Of a stretch of 64,000 bases of DNA, positions 48,956 to 57,403 are shown in pieces. The translations under genes and the position numbers were made by a program. The notes beneath the pieces are model-generated. The model was not told the origin of the DNA. It saw only the letters and a list, made by a program, of their open reading frames with translations, and did no database searches. Source of the stretch: Marinovum sp048263515 (GTDB lineage Bacteria; Pseudomonadota; Alphaproteobacteria; Rhodobacterales; Rhodobacteraceae). The stretch is from assembly GCF_048263515.1 (NCBI RefSeq), contig NZ_JBLXEC010000005.1, positions 124,001 through 188,000 of the forward strand. Reading direction: 5' to 3'. Position 1 is the first letter of the stretch. Every line of letters begins with the position of its first letter.

Positions 48956-50073
48956 GCGAGGCCTTCTCGCTTCGCGATCACCTGTTCAACCAGGCGACCC
49001 TCGGCCAATTGGCCGGGGAGTTCGCCGCCAGAGTGCCCGGGTTTGATGCCGGGCGGTTCCTGGACGAGGTGCTGCCGCAACTGCCCGACCTGCCGCTGCT
49101 GCAACGGCTCGAGGCGATGGCCGATGGCATCGAGGCGCAGCTTGCGACCGATTTCCCGGAGATGGCCGCGCAACTCGAAGCCGCCATGCCGCCGCCGCTC
49201 GATCCCCTGCGCAGCGATGACGATTTCGGCCAGTTCATCCACGCGGTGCCCGGCATACTCGCGGTGCGCCACGGGCTGGAGCATCATCGCGAGCGCGCGC
49301 TCGACCTGTTGCACGCGGCGACGCAGCGGTTCTCGATGGAGTTCTACATCCGCCCTTTCCTCAACCGCTGGCCGGACGAGACCTTGGCGCGGCTGCGCCT
49401 GTGGGCCGAGGATGACAACTACCATGTGCGCCGGCTGGTGAGCGAGGGCACCCGGGCGCGGCTGCCCTGGGCGCGGGCGATCACCCTTGATCCGCTGGTC
49501 CCCCTGCCGCTGCTCGACCGGCTGCACGCTGATAGGGCGCGATATGTCACCCGTTCGGTCGCCAACCATATGAACGACATCGCCAAGATCGCGCCGGAGG
49601 TGGTGATCGAGCGGCTAGCATCTTGGCAGACGCAAGCGCGGCAGACCCCGGCCGAACTGGCCTGGATCACCCGCCACGCCCTGCGCACGCTGATCAAACA
49701 GGGGCATCCCGGTGCACTTGACCTGCTAGGATACCATGCCGAGGCGCCGGTTACAGTCGAAATTGCCTTGCCCTCGGAGGCCATCGCCAAGGGCGCGCCG
49801 CTGGTCTTTGACCTGAGGCTCTCCGCGCCGGAGGATGTTCCGGTGCTCATCGACTACGTGATCTGGTTCCGCAAGGCCGACGGGCGGCTGGCGCCAAAGG
49901 TCTTCAAGCTGAAACAGACACAGCTGACCGCCGGCACGCCGCTGCGCTTGCGCAAATCGCACCGGCTGAAATGGGATGCCACCACCTTTCGGCTGTTTGC
50001 CGGGGCGCACAGGCTGGGCATCCAGGTCAACGGCCAGGTCCGGGCCGAGGCAGAGTTTACCCTTCTGGACTGA
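48952..50073 (+). CDS. DNA alkylation repair protein, AlkC-like
   Basis: This protein of 373 residues is built like AlkC-type glycosylases. An N-terminal helical region (LFNQATLGQLAGEFAARVPG, FPEMAAQLEAAMP), then HEAT-like repeats (RPFLNRWPDETLARLRLWAE, HVRRLVSEGTRARLPWARA, ANHMNDIAKIAPEVVIERLA), and a C-terminal beta-rich Ig-like domain (about 262-373). AlkC proteins excise cationic alkylated bases such as N3-methyladenine. Start is GTG 48952, overlapping the SDR stop by four bases. The coupling to an SDR gene is unexplained. Confidence 0.82.
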   Translation: MSEAFSLRDHLFNQATLGQLAGEFAARVPGFDAGRFLDEVLPQLPDLPLLQRLEAMADGIEAQLATDFPEMAAQLEAAMPPPLDPLRSDDDFGQFIHAVPGILAVRHGLEHHRERALDLLHAATQRFSMEFYIRPFLNRWPDETLARLRLWAEDDNYHVRRLVSEGTRARLPWARAITLDPLVPLPLLDRLHADRARYVTRSVANHMNDIAKIAPEVVIERLASWQTQARQTPAELAWITRHALRTLIKQGHPGALDLLGYHAEAPVTVEIALPSEAIAKGAPLVFDLRLSAPEDVPVLIDYVIWFRKADGRLAPKVFKLKQTQLTAGTPLRLRKSHRLKWDATTFRLFAGAHRLGIQVNGQVRAEAEFTLLD

Positions 50074-50148
50074 CCTTGCAGGGCCGGGCGGGGATTGCTA
50101 TCTGACCGTTATGCCGATTGTTTTGATCGGGAAAAGCGAGAGGCCCCC

Positions 50149-51252
50149 TTGCCGCCCGAAACCAGAGCTGCCCCCCCACCGCCGCGTCTTGAGATCCGCA
50201 ACCTCGTCCGCAATTTCGAAGGGCGCCGGGTGGTCGATGATGTCTCGCTGAGCATCCAGCCGGGGCAGGTGACCTGCCTGCTCGGGCCGTCGGGCTGTGG
50301 CAAGTCGACGACGCTGCGGATGATCGCCGGGGTCGACATGCAGGACGCGGGCGAGATCTACGTCGACGGCCAGCTGATCTGCGACACGGTGTTCCGTGTC
50401 CCGCCAGAGCGGCGCTCGATCGGGCTGATGTTTCAGGATTTCGCGCTGTTTCCGCATCTCGACGTCGGGCGCAACGTTTCTTTCGGTCTCCGCGAGAAGG
50501 GCGCAGCGGCGCGGGCCCGGACGCTGGAGATGCTGCGCAAGGTCGGGCTGGAGCGCTATATCGACAGCTATCCGCATGAGCTGTCGGGCGGCGAACAGCA
50601 GCGGGTGGCGCTGGCGCGGGCGCTTGCACCGCAGCCCAAGATCATGCTGATGGACGAGCCGTTCTCGGGCCTCGACAACCGGCTGCGCGACGGCATCCGC
50701 GACGAGACGCTGGCAGTGCTCAAGGAAGAGGACACCGCCGTCCTGCTGGTGACGCATGAGCCGGAAGAGGCGATGCGCATGGCCGACGAGATCGCGCTGA
50801 TGCGCGATGGCAAGATCGTTCAGCAGGGCGCGCCCTACAACATCTACCGCGCGCCCAAGGACAAGGCAGCGGTGGCTTTCTTCAGCGATATCAACGTGAT
50901 CCAGAGTGAAGTTCACGGCGCGCTGGCGGATACGCCCTTTGGCGACTTTCTCGCCCCCGGTCTGCCCGACGGTGCCCAGGTCGAGATCGTCTTTCGCCCG
51001 CAGCATGTGGGCATCGACTTCGACCGTGCCGGCCAGGGCCCGCATCCCACCGCCGAACGCGGCGTGGCGGCGCGTGGCGTGGTGGAACGGGCGCGCTTCA
51101 TGGGCAAGGAGAGCCTGGTCGAGTTCCGTATGGATCACGACGGCACCACCCTGCGCGCCACGGTGCCCAACGTCTTTCTGCCCAAGAAGGGCACGCCGCT
51201 CTGGCTCTCGATCCGCCGGGATCGCTGCTTTGTCTTCCCCCGGGTCGGCTGA
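50149..51252 (+). CDS. ABC transporter ATP-binding protein, FbpC-like
   Basis: This importer-type ATPase has 367 residues from TTG 50149, with GAGAGG five bases before it; an earlier TTG at 50095 is possible. Walker A is GPSGCGKSTTLRM (near residue 48), Q loop FQDFALFPHL, signature LSGGEQQRVALARAL, Walker B IMLMDEP and the switch His in LVTHEPEE. A C-terminal TOBE-like regulatory part follows (IVFRPQHVGIDFD). QGAPYNIYRAPKDKAAVAFF suggests the iron(III)/polyamine subgroup. No permease or binding protein gene is adjacent. Confidence 0.83.
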   Translation: MPPETRAAPPPPRLEIRNLVRNFEGRRVVDDVSLSIQPGQVTCLLGPSGCGKSTTLRMIAGVDMQDAGEIYVDGQLICDTVFRVPPERRSIGLMFQDFALFPHLDVGRNVSFGLREKGAAARARTLEMLRKVGLERYIDSYPHELSGGEQQRVALARALAPQPKIMLMDEPFSGLDNRLRDGIRDETLAVLKEEDTAVLLVTHEPEEAMRMADEIALMRDGKIVQQGAPYNIYRAPKDKAAVAFFSDINVIQSEVHGALADTPFGDFLAPGLPDGAQVEIVFRPQHVGIDFDRAGQGPHPTAERGVAARGVVERARFMGKESLVEFRMDHDGTTLRATVPNVFLPKKGTPLWLSIRRDRCFVFPRVG

Positions 51253-51275
51253 GCCGCGCTGCGTCAGATCGCGCA

Positions 51276-51291
51276 ATGGCCAATTGGCCAT
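51276..51291. promoter_or_regulatory. Perfect 16-bp palindrome upstream of the DbpA-like helicase
   Basis: ATGGCCAATTGGCCAT, a perfect two-fold palindrome 24 bp after the ABC gene stop. A bulged hairpin GGGGCAG/CTGCCCC follows at 51343-51369. Candidate operator or leader element. Confidence 0.4.
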
Positions 51292-51395
51292 GTACATTCC
51301 CCCCGCTTTGCGTTAGGCGAGCGGTTTCGCAACCTGTCCTTAGGGGCAGATGGGCCGGCATCCTGCCCCGCCCGCCACTCAGAACGGTTTTCCAC

Positions 51396-53525
51396 ATGAT
51401 CCAGACCCTGTCCGATGCGCTTGCCGAGCGTGGCTATGACACGTTGACCCCGGTGCAGACGGCAGTCACCGACCCGGAGCTGACTGCTTCCGACCTGCTG
51501 GTTTCGGCCCAGACCGGCTCGGGCAAGACGGTGGGCTTCGGCCTTGCCATCGGCCCGACCCTGCTGGACGAGAACGGCCGGTTCGGCCCTGCCGCGGCAC
51601 CGCTGGCGCTGATCATCGCGCCGACCCGCGAACTGGCCTTTCAGGTCAGCCGCGAGCTGACATGGCTCTATGAAAAGGCCGGCGTGCGCATGGCGACCTG
51701 TGTCGGCGGCATGGACATGCGCGACGAGCGGCGCACGCTGGAACGCGGCGCGCATATCGTTGTCGGCACCCCCGGCCGTCTGCGCGATCACATCCAGCGC
51801 GGCTCGCTCGACATGAGCGACCTGCGCGCCGTGGTGCTGGACGAGGCCGACGAGATGCTTGACCTCGGGTTCCGCGAAGACCTCGAATTCATGCTGGGCG
51901 AAGCACCGGAAGACCGCCGGACGCTGCTGTTCTCGGCCACCGTGCCGCCGATGATTGTCAAGCTGGCGCAGAACTACCAGCGCGACGCCGTACGCGTCAC
52001 CACCCTGGCCGAAAAGGGCCAACATGCCGACATCGCCTATCAGGCGCTGCGGGTGGCCCAGCATGACGCGGAGAACGCGATCATCAACGTCCTGCGCTAT
52101 CACGACGCGCAGAACGCCATCGTCTTTGCCAACACCCGCGCCACGGTGAACCGGCTGACCGCGCGGTTCGCCAACCGCGGCTTTTCGGTCGTGGCGCTCT
52201 CGGGCGAGCTGAGCCAGACCGAGCGGACCCACGCGCTGCAGGCGATGCGCGACGGGCGCGCCCGGGTCTGCGTGGCCACCGACGTCGCGGCGCGCGGCAT
52301 CGACCTGCCGAACCTCGAACTGGTGGTCCACGCCGAATTGCCCTCGAACTTCGAGAGCCTGCTGCACCGCTCGGGCCGCACCGGCCGGGCCGGGCGCAAG
52401 GGCATCTCGGCGCTGATCGTGCCGCCGAAAGTGGCGAAAAAGGCCGAGCGGCTGCTGAAATGGGCCAAGGTCACCGCCGAATGGACCGAAGCGCCGGGCG
52501 CTGACGAAATCCTGCGCCGCGACGAAGAGCGGCTGCTGAACGATCCGACATGGTCCGAGGAAATCCGCGAGGACGAGGCCGATTTCGCCAAGCGCCTGCT
52601 GGACCTGCACAGCCCCGAGGCCATCGCCGCCGCCTATCTGCGGCTGGCCCGCTCGCGGTATTCCGCGCCCGAGGAGCTGTCTGATCCCAACACCCGCCCG
52701 GATCGCAAGGAGCGCAAGCCCTTCGGTCCGAGCACTTGGATCGCGCTGTCGGTGGGTCGCGACGACCGCGCCGAGGCGCGCTGGATCCTGCCGCTGCTCT
52801 GCCGGGCCGGCGGGCTCGACAAGGATTCGATCGGCGCCATCCGCGTGCAGCAGAACGAGACCTTTGTCGAACTGACCCAGGAGGCCGCCGGCGGCTTTAT
52901 GGCCAACCTCGGCGCCGACAATGTGCTGGACGAGAACGTGACCGTGCGCCCGGCCGAAGCGCCGCCGCAGGGGCCGCGTCCCCAGCGCGATGACCGTGGT
53001 CCGAGCAAGCCGCGCGCCAAGCGGGACTTTGACGGTCCGCGCCCCAAGCGCGACTTCGATGCACCGCGCCCGAAGCGCGATTTCGACGCGCCGCGCCCGC
53101 CGCGTGACGAGGCCCCCAAGCCGCGTCCCGCGCCGAAGGAATACAAGCCCGCCGATCCCGAGACTCATGGCCCGGCCAAGAAACGCGCCAAGCCCGCCGG
53201 TGACGACAAGCCGCGCGGCTTTGACAAGGGGCCGAAGGACCGTGGCGACAAGCCCGGCAAACCCTTCAAGGCCGGCGGTGCCGGCAAGCCCGGTGGCAAA
53301 CCCTTCGGCAAGCCCGGCGGCAAGCCGGCTGGCAAACCCGGTGGCAAACCCGGCGGCAAGCCGGTCCCCGGCAAGGCGCTGGCCGGCAAGGCCCCCGGCG
53401 GCAAGCCGGCGGGCAAGCCCGCGCCGCGCGCCAGCGCGTCCGATACGTCCAAGCGCTTCACCCCTCCGGGCAAGGCCGCAGGCACCCGCAAGGGCGGCAG
53501 CCAGCCGCCGCGCCGCAAGCCCTAA
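51396..53525 (+). CDS. DEAD-box RNA helicase, DbpA-like, with long Lys/Gly/Pro tail
   Basis: This helicase has 709 residues. Motifs: SAQTGSGKTVGFG, PTRELAFQVS, TPGRLRDHI, DEADEMLDLGF, FSATVPPMI, ATDVAARGIDLP, HRSGRTGRAGRKG. A DbpA/CsdA-type RNA-binding domain is at about 445-520 (FGPSTWIALSVGRDDRAEAR). The tail (520-709) has three repeats of RPKRDFD and many KPGGKP units, giving a highly basic disordered arm. ATG 51396 begins MIQTLSDAL; the upstream extension to 51276 covers the palindrome and lacks conservation. Its stop overlaps the convergent WYL gene by four bases. Confidence 0.92.
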   Translation: MIQTLSDALAERGYDTLTPVQTAVTDPELTASDLLVSAQTGSGKTVGFGLAIGPTLLDENGRFGPAAAPLALIIAPTRELAFQVSRELTWLYEKAGVRMATCVGGMDMRDERRTLERGAHIVVGTPGRLRDHIQRGSLDMSDLRAVVLDEADEMLDLGFREDLEFMLGEAPEDRRTLLFSATVPPMIVKLAQNYQRDAVRVTTLAEKGQHADIAYQALRVAQHDAENAIINVLRYHDAQNAIVFANTRATVNRLTARFANRGFSVVALSGELSQTERTHALQAMRDGRARVCVATDVAARGIDLPNLELVVHAELPSNFESLLHRSGRTGRAGRKGISALIVPPKVAKKAERLLKWAKVTAEWTEAPGADEILRRDEERLLNDPTWSEEIREDEADFAKRLLDLHSPEAIAAAYLRLARSRYSAPEELSDPNTRPDRKERKPFGPSTWIALSVGRDDRAEARWILPLLCRAGGLDKDSIGAIRVQQNETFVELTQEAAGGFMANLGADNVLDENVTVRPAEAPPQGPRPQRDDRGPSKPRAKRDFDGPRPKRDFDAPRPKRDFDAPRPPRDEAPKPRPAPKEYKPADPETHGPAKKRAKPAGDDKPRGFDKGPKDRGDKPGKPFKAGGAGKPGGKPFGKPGGKPAGKPGGKPGGKPVPGKALAGKAPGGKPAGKPAPRASASDTSKRFTPPGKAAGTRKGGSQPPRRKP

Positions 53526-54184
53526 CGCCCGGGGCGCGCGTGAAAATCCTGTAGCCTCTTGCCCGGCTCCTCGACAAAGAGGCCGGGCAGGGGTGCCAGT
53601 GTCTCGATCTGGTCGATGCGGAAGCTGGTGAAATCGCCGCTGCTCTCGCTCCAGCCGACACAGGCCCAGATCCGCCCCCAATAACGCAGCTCCAGCGGCC
53701 TCAGGTCGTGCCTGGTGCCGTCCTCCAGCGTAATCCGCAGCTTCTGCCGCGCGCGAATTGCGGCGCGAAAGGCCGGCATGTGGCGAAAGCCCCGCGCCGC
53801 CGCCTCGAAGGGGTAGGCGGCAAAGGCAAATTGCGTCGGTGCCGCGTGATCCTCTGGCAAAAGCGCGTCGATCTTGGCCGAAAGCGCGCGGGCGGCTTCG
53901 GCGATCTCTTCTTCCCCTGACTGCGCCACCACGGCGAGGCCGAGGTGCAGGGCCTCGAGTTCGCCATCGGTGAGGTTGATCGGCGGCAGGGTGATCGCCG
54001 CCTGCGCCGAATAGCCCAGGCCCCGTTCACCGATCACCGGCACGCCGCTGTCGATCAGCGTGTCCATGTCGCGATAGATCGTGCGCACCGAGACGCCGAG
54101 ATCGCCCGCCAGATCCTCGGCCCGGTGCAGCGACCCATCCTTCAGAAGCTCCATCAGCCGATACAGCCGGTCCGCCCGTTTCAT
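53522..54184 (-). CDS. WYL-domain transcriptional regulator (YafY family)
   Basis: This protein has 220 residues. The N-terminal winged helix-turn-helix is at residues 1-60 (RLYRLMELLKDG, LAGDLGVSVRTIYRDMDTL). The C-terminal part (from about 125) has a WYL-like ligand domain with LRPLELRYWGRIWACVGWSE, where WYL reads RYWGR. Such proteins bind nucleotides or other ligands and repress or activate nearby genes. It is divergent from tatA, and the palindromes at 54212-54249 are a probable autoregulatory site. Confidence 0.88.
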   Translation of the reverse strand: MKRADRLYRLMELLKDGSLHRAEDLAGDLGVSVRTIYRDMDTLIDSGVPVIGERGLGYSAQAAITLPPINLTDGELEALHLGLAVVAQSGEEEIAEAARALSAKIDALLPEDHAAPTQFAFAAYPFEAAARGFRHMPAFRAAIRARQKLRITLEDGTRHDLRPLELRYWGRIWACVGWSESSGDFTSFRIDQIETLAPLPGLFVEEPGKRLQDFHARPGR

Positions 54185-54211
54185 CCCCGATTCGCTCCTG
54201 CTTCGACGCCA

Positions 54212-54249
54212 TTACTGACAGTAACCTGTCACCTGACAACTTACTGTCA
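54212..54249. promoter_or_regulatory. Palindrome cluster between WYL regulator and tatA
   Basis: TTACTG-a-CAGTAA (54212-54224) is a perfect palindrome. TTACTGTCA at 54241-54249 repeats its half in reverse (TGACAGTAA at 54216-54224), and TGTCA-cc-TGACA lies between them. Three related inverted repeats within 38 bp, 28 bp before the regulator start, are a strong candidate operator for the WYL protein. Confidence 0.65.
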
Positions 54250-54385
54250 AAATGCACCCGAATTTGCCGCATCACCAGCCCCCCAATAGGGTGTTTTGCC
54301 ACTTTCAGGGGGGGACCGAAGGCTTTATGCAAGGTCCCTGAGAGCCGCGCGGCTGGCGCGGCAGCAAGAGGTGGAGACAGAACCC

Positions 54386-54610
54386 ATGCTGAACAATATC
54401 GGCCTTCCCGGCCTTCTTCTGATTGCCATCGTGGTCCTGGTGCTCTTTGGCCGCGGCAAGATTTCTTCGCTGATGGGCGAGGTGGGCAAAGGCATCACCG
54501 CGTTCAAGAAAGGCGTGAAGGACGGCAGCGAAGAGAGCGACGAGCTGGATGACAAGACTGGCGATACCGCCAAGGACGTCACCCCGCGCGAAGAAAAAGA
54601 CAAGGTTTAA
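54386..54610 (+). CDS. tatA: Sec-independent protein translocase subunit TatA
   Basis: TatA forms the size-variable pore for folded proteins. It has 74 residues: a short periplasmic end, one membrane helix (LPGLLLIAIVVLVLFGRGKI), the amphipathic helix after the FGRGK hinge (SLMGEVGKGITAFKKGVKD), and an acidic tail. ATG 54386 is preferred; the frame extends upstream without conserved sequence. tatB follows after six bases. Confidence 0.95.
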   Translation: MLNNIGLPGLLLIAIVVLVLFGRGKISSLMGEVGKGITAFKKGVKDGSEESDELDDKTGDTAKDVTPREEKDKV

Positions 54611-54616
54611 CCGCAG

Positions 54617-55123
54617 ATGTTCGACCTTGGCTGGTCCGAGCTTCTGGTCATCGGGGTGGTGGCGCTGATCGTCGTCGGCCCCAAGGACCTGCCGGTGCTG
54701 TTCCGGCGTGCCGGCGAGTTCGTGGGCAAGGCCCGCGGCATGGCGCGCGAATTCAGCCGTGCCATGAACGAGGCCGCCGACGAGGCCGGGGTGAGCGACC
54801 TGAAGAAGACCATTCACACCGCCTCGAACCCGATGAAATCGGCGATGGACGGGGTCAAGGACGCCGCCCGCCAGATGGCCGATCCGCTGGGTGATCTGGA
54901 GAACGGCAAGAAGAAGGGTCCCTCCGGCAGCAAGGTCGAGGACCCCGAGGCCGCCGCCAAGCGCGCCGAGCAGACCAAGAAGATCCAGGCCGCCACCGCG
55001 CGCGCCGCGGCCGAGCGCAAGCGGCGCGAGGCCGACGCGGCGATCAAGGCCGCCGAGGCCGCCGAGGCCGCGGTCGACACCCCCGCGCCGGCGACGCCCG
55101 CTCAGGAAACGAAAGACCTCTGA
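54617..55123 (+). CDS. tatB: Sec-independent protein translocase subunit TatB
   Basis: TatB pairs with TatC to receive twin-arginine signal peptides. It has 168 residues. The N-terminus MFDLGWSELLVIGVVALIVVGPKDLPVLFR is the typical helix plus hinge (quoted positions 1-30), followed by amphipathic and coiled segments and an Ala/Glu/Lys tail ending in PAQETKDL. Its stop overlaps the tatC start by one base. Confidence 0.95.
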   Translation: MFDLGWSELLVIGVVALIVVGPKDLPVLFRRAGEFVGKARGMAREFSRAMNEAADEAGVSDLKKTIHTASNPMKSAMDGVKDAARQMADPLGDLENGKKKGPSGSKVEDPEAAAKRAEQTKKIQAATARAAAERKRREADAAIKAAEAAEAAVDTPAPATPAQETKDL

Positions 55124-56070
55124 TGAGCCCGACCGACGAGATCGAAGACAGCTCAGCCCCGCTGATCGAACACCTGGCCGAGCTGCGCACGCGGCTCATT
55201 CGCTGCGTGGTCTATTTCGTGATCGGCATGGTGATCTGCTTCACCGTGGCCACGCCGATCTTCAACTTCCTGACCAACCCGCTCTGCGAGGTTCTGGCCG
55301 AGCGCGGGCAGGATTGCGACCTGATCTTCATCTCGCCGCAGGAAGGGTTCTTCGTGGCGATCAAGGTCTCGTTCCTGGGTGGCTTCATCCTCGGGTTTCC
55401 GTTCATCGCCAACCAGTTGTGGCGCTTTGTTGCGCCGGGCCTCTACAAGTCCGAAAAGGGCGCCTTCCTGCCCTTCCTGGTCGCCTCGCCCTTCATGTTC
55501 TTTCTCGGCGCGTCTTTCGCGTTCTACGTGGTGACGCCGCTGGCCTATGACTTCTTCCTCGGCTTCCAGCAGTTCGGCGCCGAAGGCGAGGCAGTGGTCG
55601 GCGAAGAGATCGACCAGGGGCTCTCGGTGGTCTTCCAGGGCTCGGCGCAGGAATACCTGAACCTGACGATCAAGTTCATCGTGGCCTTCGGCCTTTGCTT
55701 CCAGCTGCCGGTGCTGCTGACTCTGATGGGCAAGGCCGGGCTGGTCAACGCCGAGGGGCTGGGCGCGGTGCGCAAATACGCCGTGGTCGCCATCCTTGTG
55801 CTGGCCGCTCTGGTGACGCCGCCCGACGTGATCACCCAGGTGATCCTCTTCGTGGTGGTCTACGGGCTTTACGAGGTGTCGATCTTCCTGGTTCGCCGGG
55901 TCGACCGAAAGCGCGAGGCCGATCTGCGCGCCCAGGGTCTCTGGTTCGAGGACGAGGAAGAAGGCGAGGACATGGCCGACGATCTGGCGCCTGATCTGGC
56001 TGACGACCCGCTGATGTCGGAATTCGACGAAGACGACGAAGACGACCTCGGCAAACCGGACAAGAGCTGA
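55123..56070 (+). CDS. tatC: Sec-independent protein translocase subunit TatC
   Basis: TatC is the six-helix twin-arginine receptor. It has 315 residues, longer than the usual ~250-260. APLIEHLAELRTRLIRCVVY is the conserved N-terminus, FFVAIKVSFLGGFILGFPFI and LTPPDVITQV-type ALVTPPDVITQVILF the later signature. The extra length is a C-terminal acidic tail (about 280-315, many Asp/Glu). TGA overlaps ATG of the DUF815 gene. The cluster tatABC with the ATPase is one operon. Confidence 0.95.
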   Translation: MSPTDEIEDSSAPLIEHLAELRTRLIRCVVYFVIGMVICFTVATPIFNFLTNPLCEVLAERGQDCDLIFISPQEGFFVAIKVSFLGGFILGFPFIANQLWRFVAPGLYKSEKGAFLPFLVASPFMFFLGASFAFYVVTPLAYDFFLGFQQFGAEGEAVVGEEIDQGLSVVFQGSAQEYLNLTIKFIVAFGLCFQLPVLLTLMGKAGLVNAEGLGAVRKYAVVAILVLAALVTPPDVITQVILFVVVYGLYEVSIFLVRRVDRKREADLRAQGLWFEDEEEGEDMADDLAPDLADDPLMSEFDEDDEDDLGKPDKS

Positions 56071-56909
56071 TGAGCAAAGCCCTGAAACGTATCGCCGCGG
56101 CGCTGGAACGCATCGCCCCGGCGCCGCAGCCCGCGCCTGATTTCAAGGCCGCCGACGCCTTTCTCTGGCACGTGGAGCCCGACCGGCTGCAGCCGGTGCC
56201 GCAGGTCAGCCGGGTCGAGATCGACCTGCTGATCGGCGTTGACCGGGCCCGCGACACGCTGCTGGCCAATACGCTGCAGTTCGCCCGGGGTCTGCCGGCC
56301 AACAACGCGCTGCTCTGGGGCGCGCGGGGCATGGGCAAGAGCTCGCTGGTCAAGGCGGTGCATGCCGAGGTGCTGCGGCAGGGCGAGGCGCTCAAGATCG
56401 TCGAGCTGCAGCGCGAGGACCTGCCCTCGGTGGGCCGTCTGCTGGGCCTTTTGCGCGGCCGCAAGGAGCGCTTCGTGCTGTTCTGCGACGACCTGTCGTT
56501 TTCGCATGATGACCAGCACTACAAGTCGCTGAAGGCGGTGCTGGACGGCGGCATCGAGGGGCGGCCGGAGAACGTGGTGTTCTATTCCACCTCCAACCGT
56601 CGCCACCTGATGCCGCGCGACATGATCGAGAACGAGCGCTCCTCGGCAATCAGCCCGTCAGAGGCGACCGAGGAGAAGGTCTCGCTGTCGGATCGGTTCG
56701 GGCTGTGGCTGGGCTTCCATCCCTGCACGCAGGACGAATACCTGTCGATGATCCGCGGCTATTGCGATGCCTACGGGCTGGAGATCGACGACGAGACGCT
56801 CAGGGCGGAAGCAGTCGAATGGCAGGCGACGCGCGGCGGACGGTCTGGCCGGGTGGCCTGGCAGTTCTTTACCGATCTCGCTGGTCGCCGGGGCGTGGCG
56901 CTGGGCTGA
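56070..56909 (+). CDS. DUF815-family AAA+ ATP-binding protein
   Basis: This soluble ATPase has 279 residues. Walker A is LLWGARGMGKSSLVKAVHAE (near residue 88), Walker B FVLFCDDLSFSHDD, and sensor-like STSNRRHLMPRDM. The family is widespread in Proteobacteria but has no assigned role. It overlaps the tatC stop (TGATG), so it is expressed with the Tat translocase. No interaction can be shown from sequence. Confidence 0.85.
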   Translation: MSKALKRIAAALERIAPAPQPAPDFKAADAFLWHVEPDRLQPVPQVSRVEIDLLIGVDRARDTLLANTLQFARGLPANNALLWGARGMGKSSLVKAVHAEVLRQGEALKIVELQREDLPSVGRLLGLLRGRKERFVLFCDDLSFSHDDQHYKSLKAVLDGGIEGRPENVVFYSTSNRRHLMPRDMIENERSSAISPSEATEEKVSLSDRFGLWLGFHPCTQDEYLSMIRGYCDAYGLEIDDETLRAEAVEWQATRGGRSGRVAWQFFTDLAGRRGVALG

Positions 56910-56950
56910 ACCGGCGTATTGCCGCGTACGTCTCACGACGCTGTTACATA

Positions 56951-57176
56951 GCGCGTAGGCCGTTCTCCTCAGGGCCCGGAACAAGGGCGCAAGCCCGCCG
57001 GGCCAGCGGCTGCCCGCCCCATCGGGCTGCCGCTTTGGCTGACGTAAGCGCGTCGGTCCGAGGTCTTCCGGATTTGGCCGGGATAAAGCGCTGCAGAACG
57101 ATTGTTGCAGCGGCATCCCGCGGGCAGCCACTGGCCCGGCGCGTGGGATGCTTGTGGCGGGTGGGGCTTCATCACA
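56951..57176 (+). repeat. Intergenic long repeat, tandem unit D1
   Basis: First of three tandem units with a period of 226-227 bp between DUF815 and the convergent redoxin gene; the whole 822-bp gap 56910-57731 has no credible gene. It starts GCGCGTAGGC, then GGGCCCGGAACAAGGGCG, a hairpin AGCGGCTGCCCG with CGGGCTGCCGCT (11 of 12 paired), TGACGTAAGCGCGTCGG and GGGATAAAGCGCTGCAGAACG. Confidence 0.88.
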
Positions 57177-57403
57177 GCGCGTCCATCAGTCTCCTCGTGG
57201 CCCGGAATCAAGGGCGTCAGCCCGCCGGGCCAGCGGCTGCCCGCCCCACCGGGCTGCCGCTTTGGCTGGGCTTGGCGCTTCGGTCCGAGGTCTTCCGGAT
57301 TTGGCTGGGATAAAGCGCTGCAGAACGACTGATGTAGCGGCACCCCGCGGGCAGCCACTGGCCCGGCGCGTGGGGTGCTTGTGGCGGGTGGGGCTTTGTT
57401 GCA
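57177..57403 (+). repeat. Intergenic long repeat, tandem unit D2
   Basis: Second unit, beginning GCGCGTCCATCAGTCTCC. About 90 percent like D1 by eye, with the hairpin complementarity kept and GGGATAAAGCGCTGCAGAACG identical. Confidence 0.88.

Noticed and set aside
51264..53681. Minus-strand frame of 805 codons opposite the DbpA-like helicase
   Set aside because: Shadow of the helicase and its repeats. No recognisable motif.
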